A program made the position numbers and the translations under genes. A DNA stretch of 64,000 bases, from NCBI GenBank assembly GCA_026936325.1, contig JAPTHN010000012.1, positions 21,456,550 to 21,520,549 of the forward strand, written 5' to 3'. Each line of letters begins with the position of its first letter. Position 1 is the first letter of the stretch. Of this stretch, positions 12,389 to 24,317 are shown in pieces. The notes beneath the pieces are model-generated. The model saw only the letters and a program-made list of their open reading frames with translations, made no database searches and was not told the origin of the DNA. The DNA comes from Platynereis dumerilii. Taxonomy: Eukaryota > Annelida > Polychaeta > Phyllodocida > Nereididae.

Positions 12389-13354
12389 CTGCAACGCAAC
12401 AAAGTTAAACATTTTCTTTAAATAACGTATAGCTATGATATGAAGTCTTCATATCCATATGTAGGCCTACTATCGAAAGGCACAAATCTACCATGTGATA
12501 ATCATGTACCAAATTTTGCAATAGTGGCTAACTCAGGCTGAGTCTTGGCCCAGAAACAATCTATCCGCCACTTGCCCGCACAACTGCTGGCAGACCTACA
12601 ATATTGGACCCACGAGCACTTGGATCTACACTGATCATGATGTTATGATTATGTAAACTTACATAAAATACTAATAGTGGCGTCATCATCAATGATTCAA
12701 GGGCTCGTGATTGGACCCAATTCAAGTGATTACAATACCTTCTTCCTACCATGGATCTATAAGTTAACCCCTTATAGCTCTATGTTCCTACTAAAGTAAA
12801 TCTCTTTTATAGTTGTTAGACCTTCTCCAATTGAGCAAAACCTAGTATTAATTGCTTACAGATGATTTCATAAGCGTAGACACTGAGACTGCATTTTGTT
12901 CTATGATGTTATTCTATTGGGAAAGGTGATGTCATAAGGGGCCGACCAGACGATAGTTGGGGGGACTTTACCCCGGGACGAACTTTTTTTTCGTTTGCAA
13001 AGCGTCGATGAACAATTTTTTCGCATGCGCACTCGCAACAAACTTTTTAATCGGAATTTTAACATTACGGTACCCTAGCTACAGGTAGAAACAAAACAAA
13101 CTTTTTTTTTATTTCCATGTGCTGAACAAACTTTTTTTTTTCAGTGTCAAGTGGGAAACAATCTTTTTTTTTTCACCAAATATTCATAGCTGCTCGCCAG
13201 GGGTCGTTCCTTATGGAAGGCGCTGCAAGCACAGGGGCACCTCATGACAGTGTGTTATTATAATGCCCATATCACTGTAAGCTCTTGGTTGCACATCTTT
13301 TGTGACACTTAGATTAATTTTTTATGCAACTGGGAGAAAATATGTGTATGCTGC
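12389..13354. other. Intron between the CTLD-2 half exons; repeat-like T-run stretch
   Basis: Part of the 1.4-kb intron 12389-13754. At 12940-13170 there is a G/C-rich start followed by several AACAAACTTTTTTTT blocks in one orientation, which looks like a dispersed repeat. No other feature seen. Confidence 0.5.
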
Positions 13355-13575
13355 CAGCTGGGTTGCCAGCCAGCCCAAGCATCATTCAGCACCTCCCAGC
13401 CAGCTGATATGAATATTCTTTCCCCCCAGCCAGCCACCTCAACTGCTTTCTCATTACCTGACTGCAAATTTTATTGGTTGATCGCCAAAAATTGACTCCC
13501 AGCTGACAACTTTGTCAGCTGGGAAAATCCTAGCTGACAGTCTGCCAGCCAGCCGGGCACCTGCTTCATAATAGA
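13355..13575. repeat. CAGCTGG-rich dispersed repeat, copy 1
   Basis: Dense CCAGCTGG, CAGCCAGC and CAGCTGAC palindromic words. It ends CCAGCCAGCCGG followed by ATAATAGATA, exactly as a second copy at 34395-34600 does in the same orientation. It behaves as a dispersed element with self-complementary ends. The many CAGCTG words are also E-box cores, but repeat structure explains them. Confidence 0.6.
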
Positions 13576-13754
13576 TATTTGGTATAACAGATCATGGGTG
13601 CACCTGCAAGCAGCTTGTCTAAGTGTCTACAATTATGAAATCATCAGTAAATCTGGCAGCTATTAGGTCTACTTTAATCTAATTAAACAATAAAAGTAGC
13701 TAAATTGTTTATTACTGGATTGAACCATTGGCAAAACATTATCGGGATACTTAC

Positions 13755-13938
13755 AACTTGTGGAATTTAAATTGCTCACTGAGGAATGTCTCATACTGGG
13801 GGTCAGGAATGATGACCAAGGAGCCCCCGTCCCTGTCACAGGCCTGCAGGGCCCCTTGCCAGTCTATGTCGTGGACGTCTTTTATTGTCCTCCAGAAGCA
13901 CAGGGACTCATTCGCCAGCATGTTGGTGCCACATGGAC
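13755..13938 (-). CDS. C-type lectin-like gene, CTLD-2 first-half exon
   Basis: Internal exon of 184 nt on the minus strand, after acceptor TTTCTGCAG (13940-13939) and ending before donor GTAAGT at 13754-13753. The entry intron is phase 1 and the exit phase 2. The peptide begins PCGTNMLANESLCFW, the two extra N-terminal cysteines of a long-form CTLD, followed by DIDWQGALQACDRDGGSLV and IIPDPQYETFL, which is the W-x-x-A-x-x-x-C helix motif and the strand after it. It splices in frame to 12150-12388. The preceding coding exon is 28542-28744, whose phase-1 end fits this phase-1 start, so this is the second of two tandem lectin domains in one protein. Confidence 0.9.
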
Positions 13939-14549
13939 CTGCAGAAAAACAGAAAAAAATACCTTTGTGAAATATTTTCAATATTATATTATATATACTT
14001 ACACTCATTATGGTAGTTAATTGTGATTATGCACGAATTTTTAAGATGCAATTAAAGTACGTTGAGTCTTATGACTTGTGACCAAGGAATCAGTCAGACT
14101 GTCAAAAGTACACTTTAAAAGTAGACCAACTATCGACATTTATCACAGTTCTGATCATATTTGATTGAACTGTGAAACCATTTTCTCGAAATGAACAGTT
14201 ATTGTTGGGTGTTGTTTGTGCTAAAATGATGATTCTTTTCTATGTTCAACAATTGTCCAACTGCCAAATGACAGATAGGACAAGTATAATGAATATTCTA
14301 TGGCAGTTTGTCATCACCTTTGATCTGCTTTATTTATCTCAATTTTTTGAAACTCTGAATTTGTCAAATGGGTTGAGAACAAGCAATCTGTCCTGGTTTT
14401 GATATTCTGCTCAATAATGCAAATACTGGAATTGGGAGTTTAAAAAAAAAATTGCATCATGTAATACCTTCAAGATAATTCACGTGAAGTGTCTAACGGT
14501 CTATATATATATATCCTCTGTTAGTTCAGTCATATATGCACATTTACAA

Positions 14550-14690
14550 CAGGGCCTTGGAGTCGGAGTCAAGAGTCGGAGGTTTTTTGGTGGAGTCAGA
14601 GTCAGAGTGAAAGCAAACTTTGATTTTCAGGTGGTGTCGCAGTCGAAAATTTAGTTTAACGAATTTTACACAAACCTTCCTAAAGAAGTA
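14550..14690 (+). mobile_element. Left end of a GGAGTC-rich hAT element, interrupted
   Basis: Starts CAGGGCCTTGGAGTCGGAG and follows the intact element at 37245-37643 through ACTTTGATTTTCAG and ACTTCCTAAAGAAGTA. The match breaks at 14690 where another transposon is inserted, and resumes after it at 15612 (ATGGAAACTTTGTAGAATTACTTTTT compared with the 37.46-kb segment) for about 50 bp. The right end is not present. Confidence 0.8.
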
Positions 14691-15611
14691 TACCGTGATA
14701 TGGGGTGAATCGGGACAGAAATGGCCGTTTTTCTGTCATAGCATGGACAAAAATCAATCTAGAAATCAAAATTTGGTGTCAAATTGTGTCTGGGCGCAAA
14801 GTCTAAGTACCCCTGGAAGCTTGAAGTGACATCTTAAATTCCCAATGCTCTAGGCCCAGAAAACCACTGTCCCAATTCACCCCATACTATGGGGTGAATC
14901 AGGACACTCCATTATTTCCACTATCAATGCTCCCTACCTACTTTGAGTGATTGCTCCTTGTGAATAAATATTAGAAAACATGTTCAACATGCCAGAAAAA
15001 AAAATTGAGGAAAATCTGAAATCAATTTCACTGATAATATGCAGATTTAAAAAAATGTGATAAATGACAAAAAACTGTTAAAAACTGCAGTTTTCTTCTA
15101 ATTTAAACTGCAAATTTTTCTAGTAATTGATAATTCTGGACTAAGTGTACCTCAAATGATGCCAAGTTCAATATCATTCATCCAAAAGCCACGCCATTAC
15201 ATTCAAATGAAAATTAGTATGGTTATTGTTGTTAATCCGGAAAATTTGCCATTGACCTGGATCTGCACCCAGGACCAAACATACACAATACCTTATCCAG
15301 TCTTTAACTATGGTTCCCCTATAACCAAATTAGACTGATTTTAAAGTTTGCTGTAATTTTGGTAGCTCTGATATTTCTACTTTATGTAGTACAAGCAAAG
15401 TTTTGACCAACTGGTAAAAGGCCAGTTCTGCGACGCAAAGTTTAAGGTCCTGCAGCTCCTCACTGCCTGCAGCTAACAATATGCGCCAATATGTGTACTT
15501 TAACTTTAATTTCCTCAGGCAAGTAGAAGTTTGTGTTTCTTTAGCAAATACAATGTTTTCCTGATCTGTCCCGATTCACCCCAGTGTCCCAATTCACCCC
15601 ATATTACGGTA
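14691..15611. mobile_element. 921-bp TA-target inverted-repeat transposon, GGGTGAATYGGGACA type
   Basis: The ends are 27-bp inverted repeats (14691-14717 and 15585-15611) with 25 of 27 positions matching; the core is ATGGGGTGAATYGGGACA. TA at each outer edge suits a Tc1/mariner-like TA target. A second copy of the core lies just inside the right end (15567-15582) and a head-to-head pair at 14868-14907. It interrupts a GGAGTC hAT element, so it is the younger of the two. No transposase frame. The terminal motif resembles that of the element at 44421-45392. Confidence 0.85.
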
Positions 15612-16122
15612 CATATATATGAAATCTTATGGAAACTTTGTAGAATTACTTTTTAATGGAGGTGTTTACACACTGCCATTTATATAGTTGGTAAGAAAGG
15701 GGGGCAAGAGAGTGGGTGAGAGAGGGTAAACTTTAGGCGAGAAATTTGAAATTGGAGAAGAAAATCTGAAATTACTCTTTGCATATTTCAAATTATCTCC
15801 TAATTGCTAAATTCAGCAAAACTAGAGATGCAGGGCTGTTATTTGAGCTTATTTGTGTTGACCTGAAGTAATTCTAAGTACTCTTTTTATCAGTTTTTTT
15901 GTTTGGTGTTTGCTTGTTTGCTGTTTACATGTTTGCCTTCCACCATTTTGAAAATAATGTGTATTGGGTATGCAAATGAGCTGTCCACCATTTTGAAAAT
16001 TATGTGTATTGTGTAAATGTGTATGCAAATGAGCTGACCTGGTGACATTAGGATGTGTATTGGTCAGTTTTACAAATCTCCAACTATTTCGGTCAGATAT
16101 ATATGGACGGGTAAATTGATGC

Positions 16123-16180
16123 ATAGATAGATAGATGGATAGATGGTTAGATGGATAGATAGATAGATAGATAGATAGAT
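16123..16180. repeat. (GATA)n microsatellite
   Basis: Imperfect GATA/GATG run, one of many GATA/TATC tracts in the window. Confidence 0.9.
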
Positions 16181-16372
16181 TAGGATGGATTTCATGGATA
16201 CGTTTTATGTATTAGATAGATCTAATTGCATGAGTTAGATGGATACATTTTATAGATCTAATAGATAGAATTCACAGATTAGTCAGATGACACTGATCTA
16301 GCAAAAGGATTTAGGAAGCCATAGGTTGCAATTTGGTACTTGAAATAATTTGTTACATGGTCCAAAGTTTCT

Positions 16373-16465
16373 GGGTAGGGTTAGCTCAGTTGTAGCACAC
16401 TGGGTTGCCAATCGCTGCCTGACTCTGGGTCCTGGACTCCAGGGTCTGCAGTCCGGGAAATTACC
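16373..16465 (+). repeat. tRNA-like (possibly SINE-derived) segment
   Basis: GGGTAGGGTTAGCTCAGTTG fits a tRNA 5' part with an A-box (TAGCTCAGTTG). About 45 bp on, GGTCCTGGACTCC is a degenerate B-box. The cloverleaf is not complete, so it is either a decayed tRNA pseudogene or a SINE head. A hAT-like MITE sits directly after it. Confidence 0.35.
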
Positions 16466-16483
16466 GTCATATAAGGACAATGG

Positions 16484-16937
16484 CAGGGTTGCCACTGGTC
16501 AGGGAAAAGTCAGGGAAATTCAAGGTCAGGGAAAAGTCAGGGAACTTTGAAATTAGTCAGGGAAATTTGAGATTTTGCAAAAAGTCAGTGAAATACGACA
16601 TTGGTCAGGGAAATTTTGCATAAAAGCTAATTCACGACACAAAAGGCTACGGTTTTGTGATAAGAACAACAGAGAAATGTAATGACATTGGCCTGTCTAA
16701 CCTGTTTGATGGTTATGAAGTGACCTTGTTATACCATCACCTTAAAATCAAGAATCTATAGCTCAAGGCATCTTGAGTGAGCGACCTGGCATCATCCATT
16801 TTCTTTTTATTCACAAAAAAGCCCGTGAATTACAATCCAAAATTTTCTGCGAGAGACTCTTTTGTGGTCAGGGAAAATTTGTTTTGAGACAGGGAAAAGT
16901 CAGGGAATTTCGAAATCCGACTCGAGTGGCAACCCTG
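16484..16937. mobile_element. hAT-like MITE of the GTCAGGGAAA type, 454 bp
   Basis: The ends are CAGGGTTGCCACT and AGTGGCAACCCTG, flanked by AATGG direct repeats (16479-16483 and 16938-16942), a 5-bp target duplication rather than the usual 8. About ten GTCAGGGAAA words cluster at both ends, all in the same orientation. It codes for nothing; the frames through the repeats (GQGKVREIQGQGK) are an artefact. Confidence 0.8.
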
Positions 16938-17249
16938 AATGGCAATTCCAGCTAAGTCCTGGCCCTGACAAGATGATTGAGTGTTTGGTCAATCAGCTGG
17001 GTATCAGAAGCAAGTCTGATATATTTGCAGCCATCCTCATCACACACAGCAGCATGGCAGTAGCGGGACTTATTCTATCCAATTTTGCGAAATAGTGCAA
17101 GTCATCATCAGCTGATGACAGTTCCCTAATTTCTCTGGATCCTTCGGGTTCTTTTCCTAATTATGTAATGGATATGTTTGCCTAATTTTATACAGTTACT
17201 GTGATACAACTTTATGGCAAGTTTGGAAGTGATGCTGTGATAGTAAGGG

Positions 17250-17523
17250 GGTGACCATTTAATGATCGGGGGGGGGGGGGGGCTTGGAATTTTCCTTGGT
17301 GAGAAATTATTTATTTCATGGTAATGGTGACAGTAATTATTTATTTTGAGCACTCTACAATGCTAAATATTCATTCCTAAGTCAAGTAACACCTTCTTAA
17401 GAAAAACCCCCACTATTAATTATTTATTTCGAGACTGCCCAAAAAGAATTTACTTATTTCACCAAAGTTGAGCGGGAAATAATTTATTTAAAAAAAACTC
17501 CCCCTTTAGATTAAATGGTCTCC
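17250..17523. mobile_element. Candidate MITE with GGNGACCATTTAA ends
   Basis: Left GGTGACCATTTAATGATCGG and right TTAAATGGTCTCC are inverted, each followed inward by a G-run or C-run. Inside are AATTATTTATTTC words in direct and inverted order. I could not settle a target duplication. Confidence 0.55.
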
Positions 17524-17974
17524 TAACAGCAGTTATTTTTAAATAGCCTGTCAAAGATGATTTTGAGCACTGCCAAAGTCATGACTGGGCCATGACACTT
17601 TGAGAGGGTCATGGGAGGGTGATGACAGTGCTAGGGTGAGTGTCATGTGGGGCTGAAGACATATTGCTAGTCTTGGTCTGATTAACACTCTCGCCGGGTC
17701 ACCTAGGACAGCAGTTTCAAAATACATAAATACTGGACATGTAGCTCCAATCATCTTTCCAAAATATCCATGCCAATCCGACATGAGATTTCGCCTCATT
17801 TCAGCTCTTTTCAAAGTCTGGATTGAAAGATTTATTGATCAGTTCGTCAATTTGGCAGTCTATAAGTAAGCTGGCCATGGTAGGAGGATAGACAGGTGTA
17901 TAGAGGAGCATGTTAGTAAGTAAGACATGTAGTAGCGAACTAAGCAGGTCTTAGGATAGATATAGCGAGTTTCC

Positions 17975-18225
17975 ATTGCAGCTGGGTGGTCAAGAGTTGT
18001 CAGTCCAAAATCCTGATAGTCTTTGCTTGCTTCGGTTCAAACCGGGGCAGTAAATATAGGATATTTTCAGTGGAATTTCAAGATCAAAATCCCACATGGT
18101 TATCATTCAGATGAGATGTTAAATTGGTGACCCTTTGATCATTTCAAATAGGGTTAATGTGCAACATGTAGAAGATTCGCGTTCTATCTGCCATTAAAGG
18201 GCAGCACTTGTGCATATCAGCCACA
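17975..18225 (+). repeat. Candidate tRNA-derived SINE
   Basis: A tRNA-like head has TGGTCAAGAGTTG as A-box and a perfect B-box GGTTCAAACC near 18035-18044. A conserved-looking body follows (CAGATGAGATGTTAAA ... CCATTAAAGG), ending in a TATC microsatellite from about 18228. This order, RNA polymerase III head, body, simple tail, is SINE architecture. Only one copy is seen here, so the family is unproven. Confidence 0.45.
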
Positions 18226-18252
18226 TTTATCTATCTATCTATCTATATCTAT

Positions 18253-19416
18253 ATATTATACAGTTATCGCACTGCACCGAGTGCAATATCAGTTTTTATG
18301 GCACCGAGGTGACTAATATTGCACGAGGGCGCAGCCCGAGTGCAATATTAGTCACCGAGGTGCCATAAAAACTGATATTGCACTCGGTGATGTGCAATAA
18401 CTGTTATATCATATGGGTTTTTTTTGGAAATGCTAAGAAAAGGGACGGAATTCTGATGTCAAAACTCTTTTTGTGTTTCTTTAACCATGTTTGAAATGTA
18501 GTATCAATAACTATTTCACTCACAAAAAATATTCACACTTTTGGCATGCATAGAAGATATATTTGATGATTGGTCTTCTTTAATTTTTTTTCCTCAAACT
18601 TTGTGGCAGACTTAATTAAGACCTCTAGATTCAACAAAGTCACTGAAAAATGGGAGAAAAAAATTTTTCGGCCACTTAATGCTTTATTCTGATTAAACAA
18701 ATAACATACACAGTACTAAAAGTTGATATCTACTTAGCCCTTTAATATACGCATCTTTTGGCCACCACAATCATTTTGCTATCTATAACCATTGCTGTGC
18801 AGTGACTTTCTTTAACTATTTAAAACCAAGAAACGAAATTGTTGCTGCTGCAAGACTAAATTTGTGTTTCTTTTAAACCACATATTTACTTAAAATGCAT
18901 CTCACTAGAAATGGATGAATATTTCACTCACCAAAAAAAAAGTCACACTATAGGAATCCAAAAATGATGTACTTGATGATAGATTTAATTTTCGATTTTT
19001 TTGAAAAAGTTTATAGCAGACTTTTGACGTCTAAACACAATAAAATCACCAAAAAATTGGCAAAAATGCCGTTTTTCGGCCACTTAATGCTTTATTCTGA
19101 TAAAACAAATTACATAAGCAGTAGAAAAAAGTTTATATCCGATTAGCCCTTTAATAGACGCATCTTTTTTTGCCGTTAGAACCATCTTCCTATCTACTTC
19201 CGTTGCCGTGTGGTTGATTTTTTGGTATAATTGAAAAACACACTCTTGATGTCCGCTTGTGGCTGCAGCAGCATGAAAATATGGTGCTTCCTCTCAGGTC
19301 CGTCCAATCTCTCACATGTTAAAATGACCGTGCAATATAATGCGTGCAATATCGTAGAATATTGCACGGCTGTCGGCCAATCAGCAGCGAGTATTCTGGC
19401 TAACCGTATGATATAT
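18253..19416. mobile_element. 1.16-kb element with a near-perfect 75-bp hairpin at one end, in a TATC repeat
   Basis: At 18256-18330 and 18334-18410 two arms pair around a 3-nt loop (words GAGTGCAATATCAG, TGGCACCGAGGTGA). The right end (GTGCAATAT words, ACGGCTGTCGGCCAATCAG, GGCTAACCGTATGATATA) has an imperfect inverse of the left end. Between them are two diverged direct repeats, about 18425-18840 and 18841-19210, each ending GGCCACTTAATGCTTTATTCTG then GCCCTTTAATA-GACGCATC. Both flanks are TATC/TATA microsatellite, the likely target. No transposase frame. Confidence 0.75.
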
Positions 19417-19980
19417 CTATATATCTATATCTATCTGAATAGTTATAGCAGTGCAGGACAAATCATCTGCTGGATTCATGGCATGTGAACTTAAGACACT
19501 ACACCACCTCCATTTTGAACCCCTGGGTTCTTGTTACCTCATGTTAAGCATGCAATGTTTGTGTGTAATAATGCCTAAAAGGCACGGGGCACCATGAACC
19601 ATGGCCCCTACAAAACAAACGGTGTGATAGAACTGCTCGATAGGAAGACCATATATTCCTTTATTAGTGTAGAACTAGCTAGGGTAGCAATCATAATCTT
19701 TCTTTTCAATGTGGGACCAAGAATTGAAAAAAATACTTTTGACCAGCGCATTTGAGTGAAAAGTAAAATATTGGGCGGTGGAACTTTTTTTCTGGTACTT
19801 AAACTATTTCCGGCATCTTCATAAAACTTAGTCTTCTTAGACACATCTACAAAAGACGGAGCCACTGTGCATGCTGAATTTGGCTGTCTGCTTGTATGAA
19901 GGCCTCAAGAAAAGGTCATTTTGTGACAATTCAACAAGGTGTCACCCACTTCTTGCTTCACAAATTAATAGTATTACACT

Positions 19981-20211
19981 CATAGGCGTATCGGAGGGGG
20001 GGGCAGGGGGGGGCGATCGCCCCCCCAAAAGTTTTGGAAACACTAAGATTCGGGCAAAAAGGCTAAAAAAATTAGGGCAGATGATTAGGTAAAATCTCTT
20101 GAAAATTAATGATTTCAAGGTTATTTTATTCGAAATGGTTTTAATCTAGCTCTTGAAATTCAGGCAAATGTCGCTCGCCCCCCTAAAAATTGCGTGCGCC
20201 GTAGGCCTATG
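19981..20211. mobile_element. hAT-type MITE, 231 bp
   Basis: The ends CATAGGCGTAT and GTAGGCCTATG are imperfect inverted repeats, flanked by perfect 8-bp target duplications ATTACACT (19973-19980 and 20212-20219). The interior begins and ends with G-runs or C-runs. Non-coding. Confidence 0.9.
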
Positions 20212-20219
20212 ATTACACT

Positions 20220-22950
20220 TACTTGACTTACCTAAAACAGTTGACAGTATAAAATGCTTTTAATAAGAGAGTAATGATCCTATTTTGCCTCCTGTTTACT
20301 GGAGCTGGCTGTTCCAAAACATGGTTTACCTCCCTCTGGGCTAAATTTCCATGGGCTTCAAACATTACATAAAGCCTTCAAATGCCATAGTGTAATCCAC
20401 TATTAGTTCTCTAAATTAACTGTGTGGCAAAACTATCAACAGACTGCGTGAGAAATAAATCTATAAAGAAGAAGTATTCATTTCCTGTGGAAGCATGTCT
20501 GCAATATTGGTAGAACATTGAGGTCCAGCCTGCATGGGCTGCACATGCCTGTAGGTGTGATATCTATTCTATTCACTGATCCCTTGATTTTTGTTCAGAT
20601 AGCTTTAACACATCCTAACATTCACAAACACCCAGGAAATAGCACAACAACAGCTAAAACAATACTTTAAGGTGAAATAAACATAACTTTAATACCAATT
20701 GTATTTGAGATCCTTGTTTATGACTACAGGGTTTTATCTTTATAATCCCATGTAGTTTGCAAAACAATATCAGTCAACTTGGTTCATAGTTGTCTCGTGT
20801 TACATAATTATCCCCCATGCTATGCTATGGGGGATTTTACTTTTAGTCTCCATGTCATGGCATCCATCAAATATCTCAAACACCACACCATGCACAATGC
20901 TCATCCTTTCCCAACATTCAAAGACCCCCCTAAACTTGTCAAATCTGACCATAAATCAATAAATATCGTAACCATTTCCACATCCCAAATACTTTTTGCT
21001 GTGCTTTTGCCCTGCAGCCATGTTATTTTTAAATGCGAACTCCAGCCCCAGGTGTCTCCACATCCTTACATGTATGCACATTTGTGCCCCTGGTGGAAAT
21101 ATGTGGCATAACTAAAATTGGAATTCTGGTGGGTATAGGTAGATGTGCAGGGCATGGGGGATATGGAGGCAGTATACCTGCTCTTGTTGATTGTTTCAGT
21201 TTACCAGACTGAACATTGAACAAGTTAAGCACTTCAAGTGACAAACCCCAAAAGATCCTCCCAATAGTTCATGTCAAGCTTATGAATATGTATATATCAG
21301 TCAGCTTTGCAGGTATGTTAGAGAAGGTAAGGAATGTGCTAGGATGATATCATAACATTGATACTATGATAAAGTGGAATATGGTGATATGCACTAATAG
21401 ATGAAATTTACAAATGGGGCACCATGAGCCACTTGAAGATAGGGCACCATAAGCCAGTTTTAATGTACCTCCTCATGCAATTAAAGCTGAATTGTAACAA
21501 CAACTCTACTTTTGCGAGTCCAGAACTATAGAGCAAGACATCAGCAGCTGTTTAGGACATATTTGAGCTATATTCATAGAAAAATATGAAAAATCCATCT
21601 GATTCATATTGTGGCATGTGCCATGGGAAAATTTCAAGTAAATCATCTGGTTTACGAGGTATCAGTGATTTACAGTTGAATGAGAAGGATAATATCAATA
21701 CATGTATGCAGAGTCGGGGCACGATGAGCTGCTTGACTACACTTTTATAGACGGTATTTTGACTATTTAAGAATTAAGAATATAATGTAACAACACTGAA
21801 TATTGTAGCCAAGAGGTCATGCTATGATTATATATATATAGCAATCAGCTATTTTCCATTGGAACTTTAGGCTGAGGAGCTTAAAATCAGAAAAGTGGCT
21901 CATGGTTGGTGGACATGTAGTAAATTCTCAAATCCCAGCCAAAAGCTTCAGCATGAACATGTCATGGGATGGTGGGCATTGGTGGGGATATGGAGGTAAT
22001 TCTCTATTAGCTATTAGTAATTATCTTACAATGCTTCAGCAGCATTCAGCAATGTTGCGCACGACAGACAATTGCTGTAGGCTACATTTGGCTGGATTTG
22101 AGTGAATTTAACGCAACAGTAGCAATTACCACATTGCATTATTGTGGGGTGCATGTTATTGATTAGACTAGCAGGAGGCTAGTCTCTAGTGACACTAGAA
22201 GTTGTCAGGATCCTGTTGCCACACTAAATGTTTGTACGTACACACTTGTTGTCTGCTAACTCATCATCACATGAGCTCAAGTAGCAGCTGCAATCGTCGT
22301 ATTTCTACATTGCCTACCTGTCAGTCAAGTCAACTAAACCTTTATAATCCAACATGCCACATTCTCAAACAATTATTATACTTAGATCTGAATTAAATTG
22401 CTGTATTTCACTTTCAAATGCACAAATCTCCATGCACTTTGCCAATAGTTCATTGTATATCCACTAGATGGAGATTGACAGTGTTGCATTTCAATTACAC
22501 TAGGTGGCATGTTGGGGCCAATATGGCTGGTGTCATCATGCTCTTGCACAGAACTTTTTCAATCAAGCTATTTATTGTCCTGAAAGACACAGGAAAGATA
22601 CAAAAGTACATTTCAATGCTATTAAAGTTTTGTTTAGGGAAATATCTACACTTCTGGTAAGTTTTTATGCTGGCTTCTTGAACCTTTAGGACAAGATTTG
22701 TTATAGTACAGTATTGGCTATGCAGCCAGCATACTATACTGGCTGCCCCATACTGAAAAGTGTCAACCGGTTTGGTCCCCACCATTTAGTAATGTCAGCT
22801 AGAGCATTACAAAATATCTTATGATTACAAATACTTAATATTGTTGCATTGATGTAAAAGTACACCTTCCACTCATTAATCGACCAATTGGTGCAGATAC
22901 AATTGTTGCAGGACCTGAAATAATTGGGGGTGAGTTGTAACAATTGGGGG
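20220..22950. other. Intronic sequence without recognised genes
   Basis: No gene. Variants of GGGCACCATGAGCC recur at 21417, 21444 and 21719, with a related GGGGCACCATGAACC at 19586, and GGATATGGAGG recurs at 21161 and 21988. These may be remnants of another inverted-repeat element whose borders I could not fix. Confidence 0.4.
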
Positions 22951-23014
22951 TGAATAGTAATGAGAGCAGTTTGTTCTATTTATAGGTCCAATTTCTGGGT
23001 GGCACATCCTTGGG

Positions 23015-24066
23015 GAGATTAACAGACTGTTAGTGACTTACAGTTAGTGACTAACTGGCAGTTCAAGACTAACAAACAGTGAATCAACAACAGTTAGTGC
23101 TCACTAACAGTAAGTGACTAACAACAGTGACTTACTAACAGTAGTGACCAACTGATGAACAATAGTTAGGGACAAAATGACTAACAGTCAGGGACTAGCA
23201 GTTAGTAACTTACAGTTTCCTAACAGTTAAGGACTAGCTGACTTACATGACTAACTAACAGTTAGTGACTGACTAACAGTTAGTGACTGACTAACAGTTA
23301 GTGACTGACTAACAGTTAGTGACTGACTAACAGTTAGTGACTGACTAACAGTTAGTGACTGACTAACAGTTAGTGACTGACAGTTAGTGACAATTAGTGA
23401 CTAATTAACAGTTTGTCACTAACTGACAGTTTTTGACTAACCAACAGTTTTGACTAACTAACCATTTTTGACTTACAGTTTTTGACTACAAACAGTTTTG
23501 ACTACAAATAGTTTTTGACTAACTAACAGTTTTTGACTAACTTACAGTTTTTGACTAACTAACAGTTTTTGACTGAATAACAGTTTTTGACAAATTAACA
23601 GTTTTGACTGACTAACAGTTCTGACTACTAACAGTCTTGACTGAATAACAGTTTTTTTTTTACTACAAACAGTTTTTGACTAACTAACAGTTTGACTACT
23701 AACAGTTTTGACTGAATAACAGTTTTTTTTACTACAAACAGTTTTTGACTGACTAACAGTTTTTGACAATTAACAGTTTTGACTGACTAACAGTTTTGAC
23801 TACTAACAGTTTTGACTAACTCCCCCTTTCACTAACTAACAGTTTTTGACTTACTAACAGTTTTGACTAGCTAACCATTTTTGACTACTAACAGTTTTGA
23901 CTACAAATACTTTTGACTAAGTGACAGTTTTTGACTAACTAACAGTTTTTGACAGAATAACAGTTTTTTTTTTCTACAAACAGTTTTTGACTAACTAACA
24001 GTTTTTGACTGACTAACAGTTTTTTTTAGAAATTAACAGTTTTGACTACTAACAGTTTTGACCAAC
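23015..24066 (+). repeat. 1.05-kb ACTAACAGT minisatellite
   Basis: Variable units of 14-18 bp. At 23267-23374 there are six perfect copies of GACTGACTAACAGTTAGT. From about 23400 the unit becomes GACTAACTAACAGTTTTT with longer T-runs. Two copies of CTCCCCC interrupt or end it (23821 and 24065). AACAGTT-type words make it partly self-complementary. Non-coding. Confidence 0.95.
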
Positions 24067-24267
24067 TCCCCCCCCTATGGCAAAACATACTCTTATTGCA
24101 AATTTTGAAATCCTAATCACTACAGCCAGCATATATCTTTTTTTTCAAAAAGATTTTCTTGTTAAGGAAGCAACTCATTCGTTTTTCAGAAATTTCATTC
24201 CCATTTGTCAATGGGTGATATATGACTGTTTCCATGTTAATTTTCTATTGACAAACATACATTTCCA

Positions 24268-24317
24268 ATCAATGATGACCATCAATGATGACCATCAATG
24301 ATTACCATCAATGATGG
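24268..24317 (+). repeat. 13-bp minisatellite ATCAATGATGACC
   Basis: Four head-to-tail units with slight variation (GATTACC and GATGGC endings). Confidence 0.85.
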
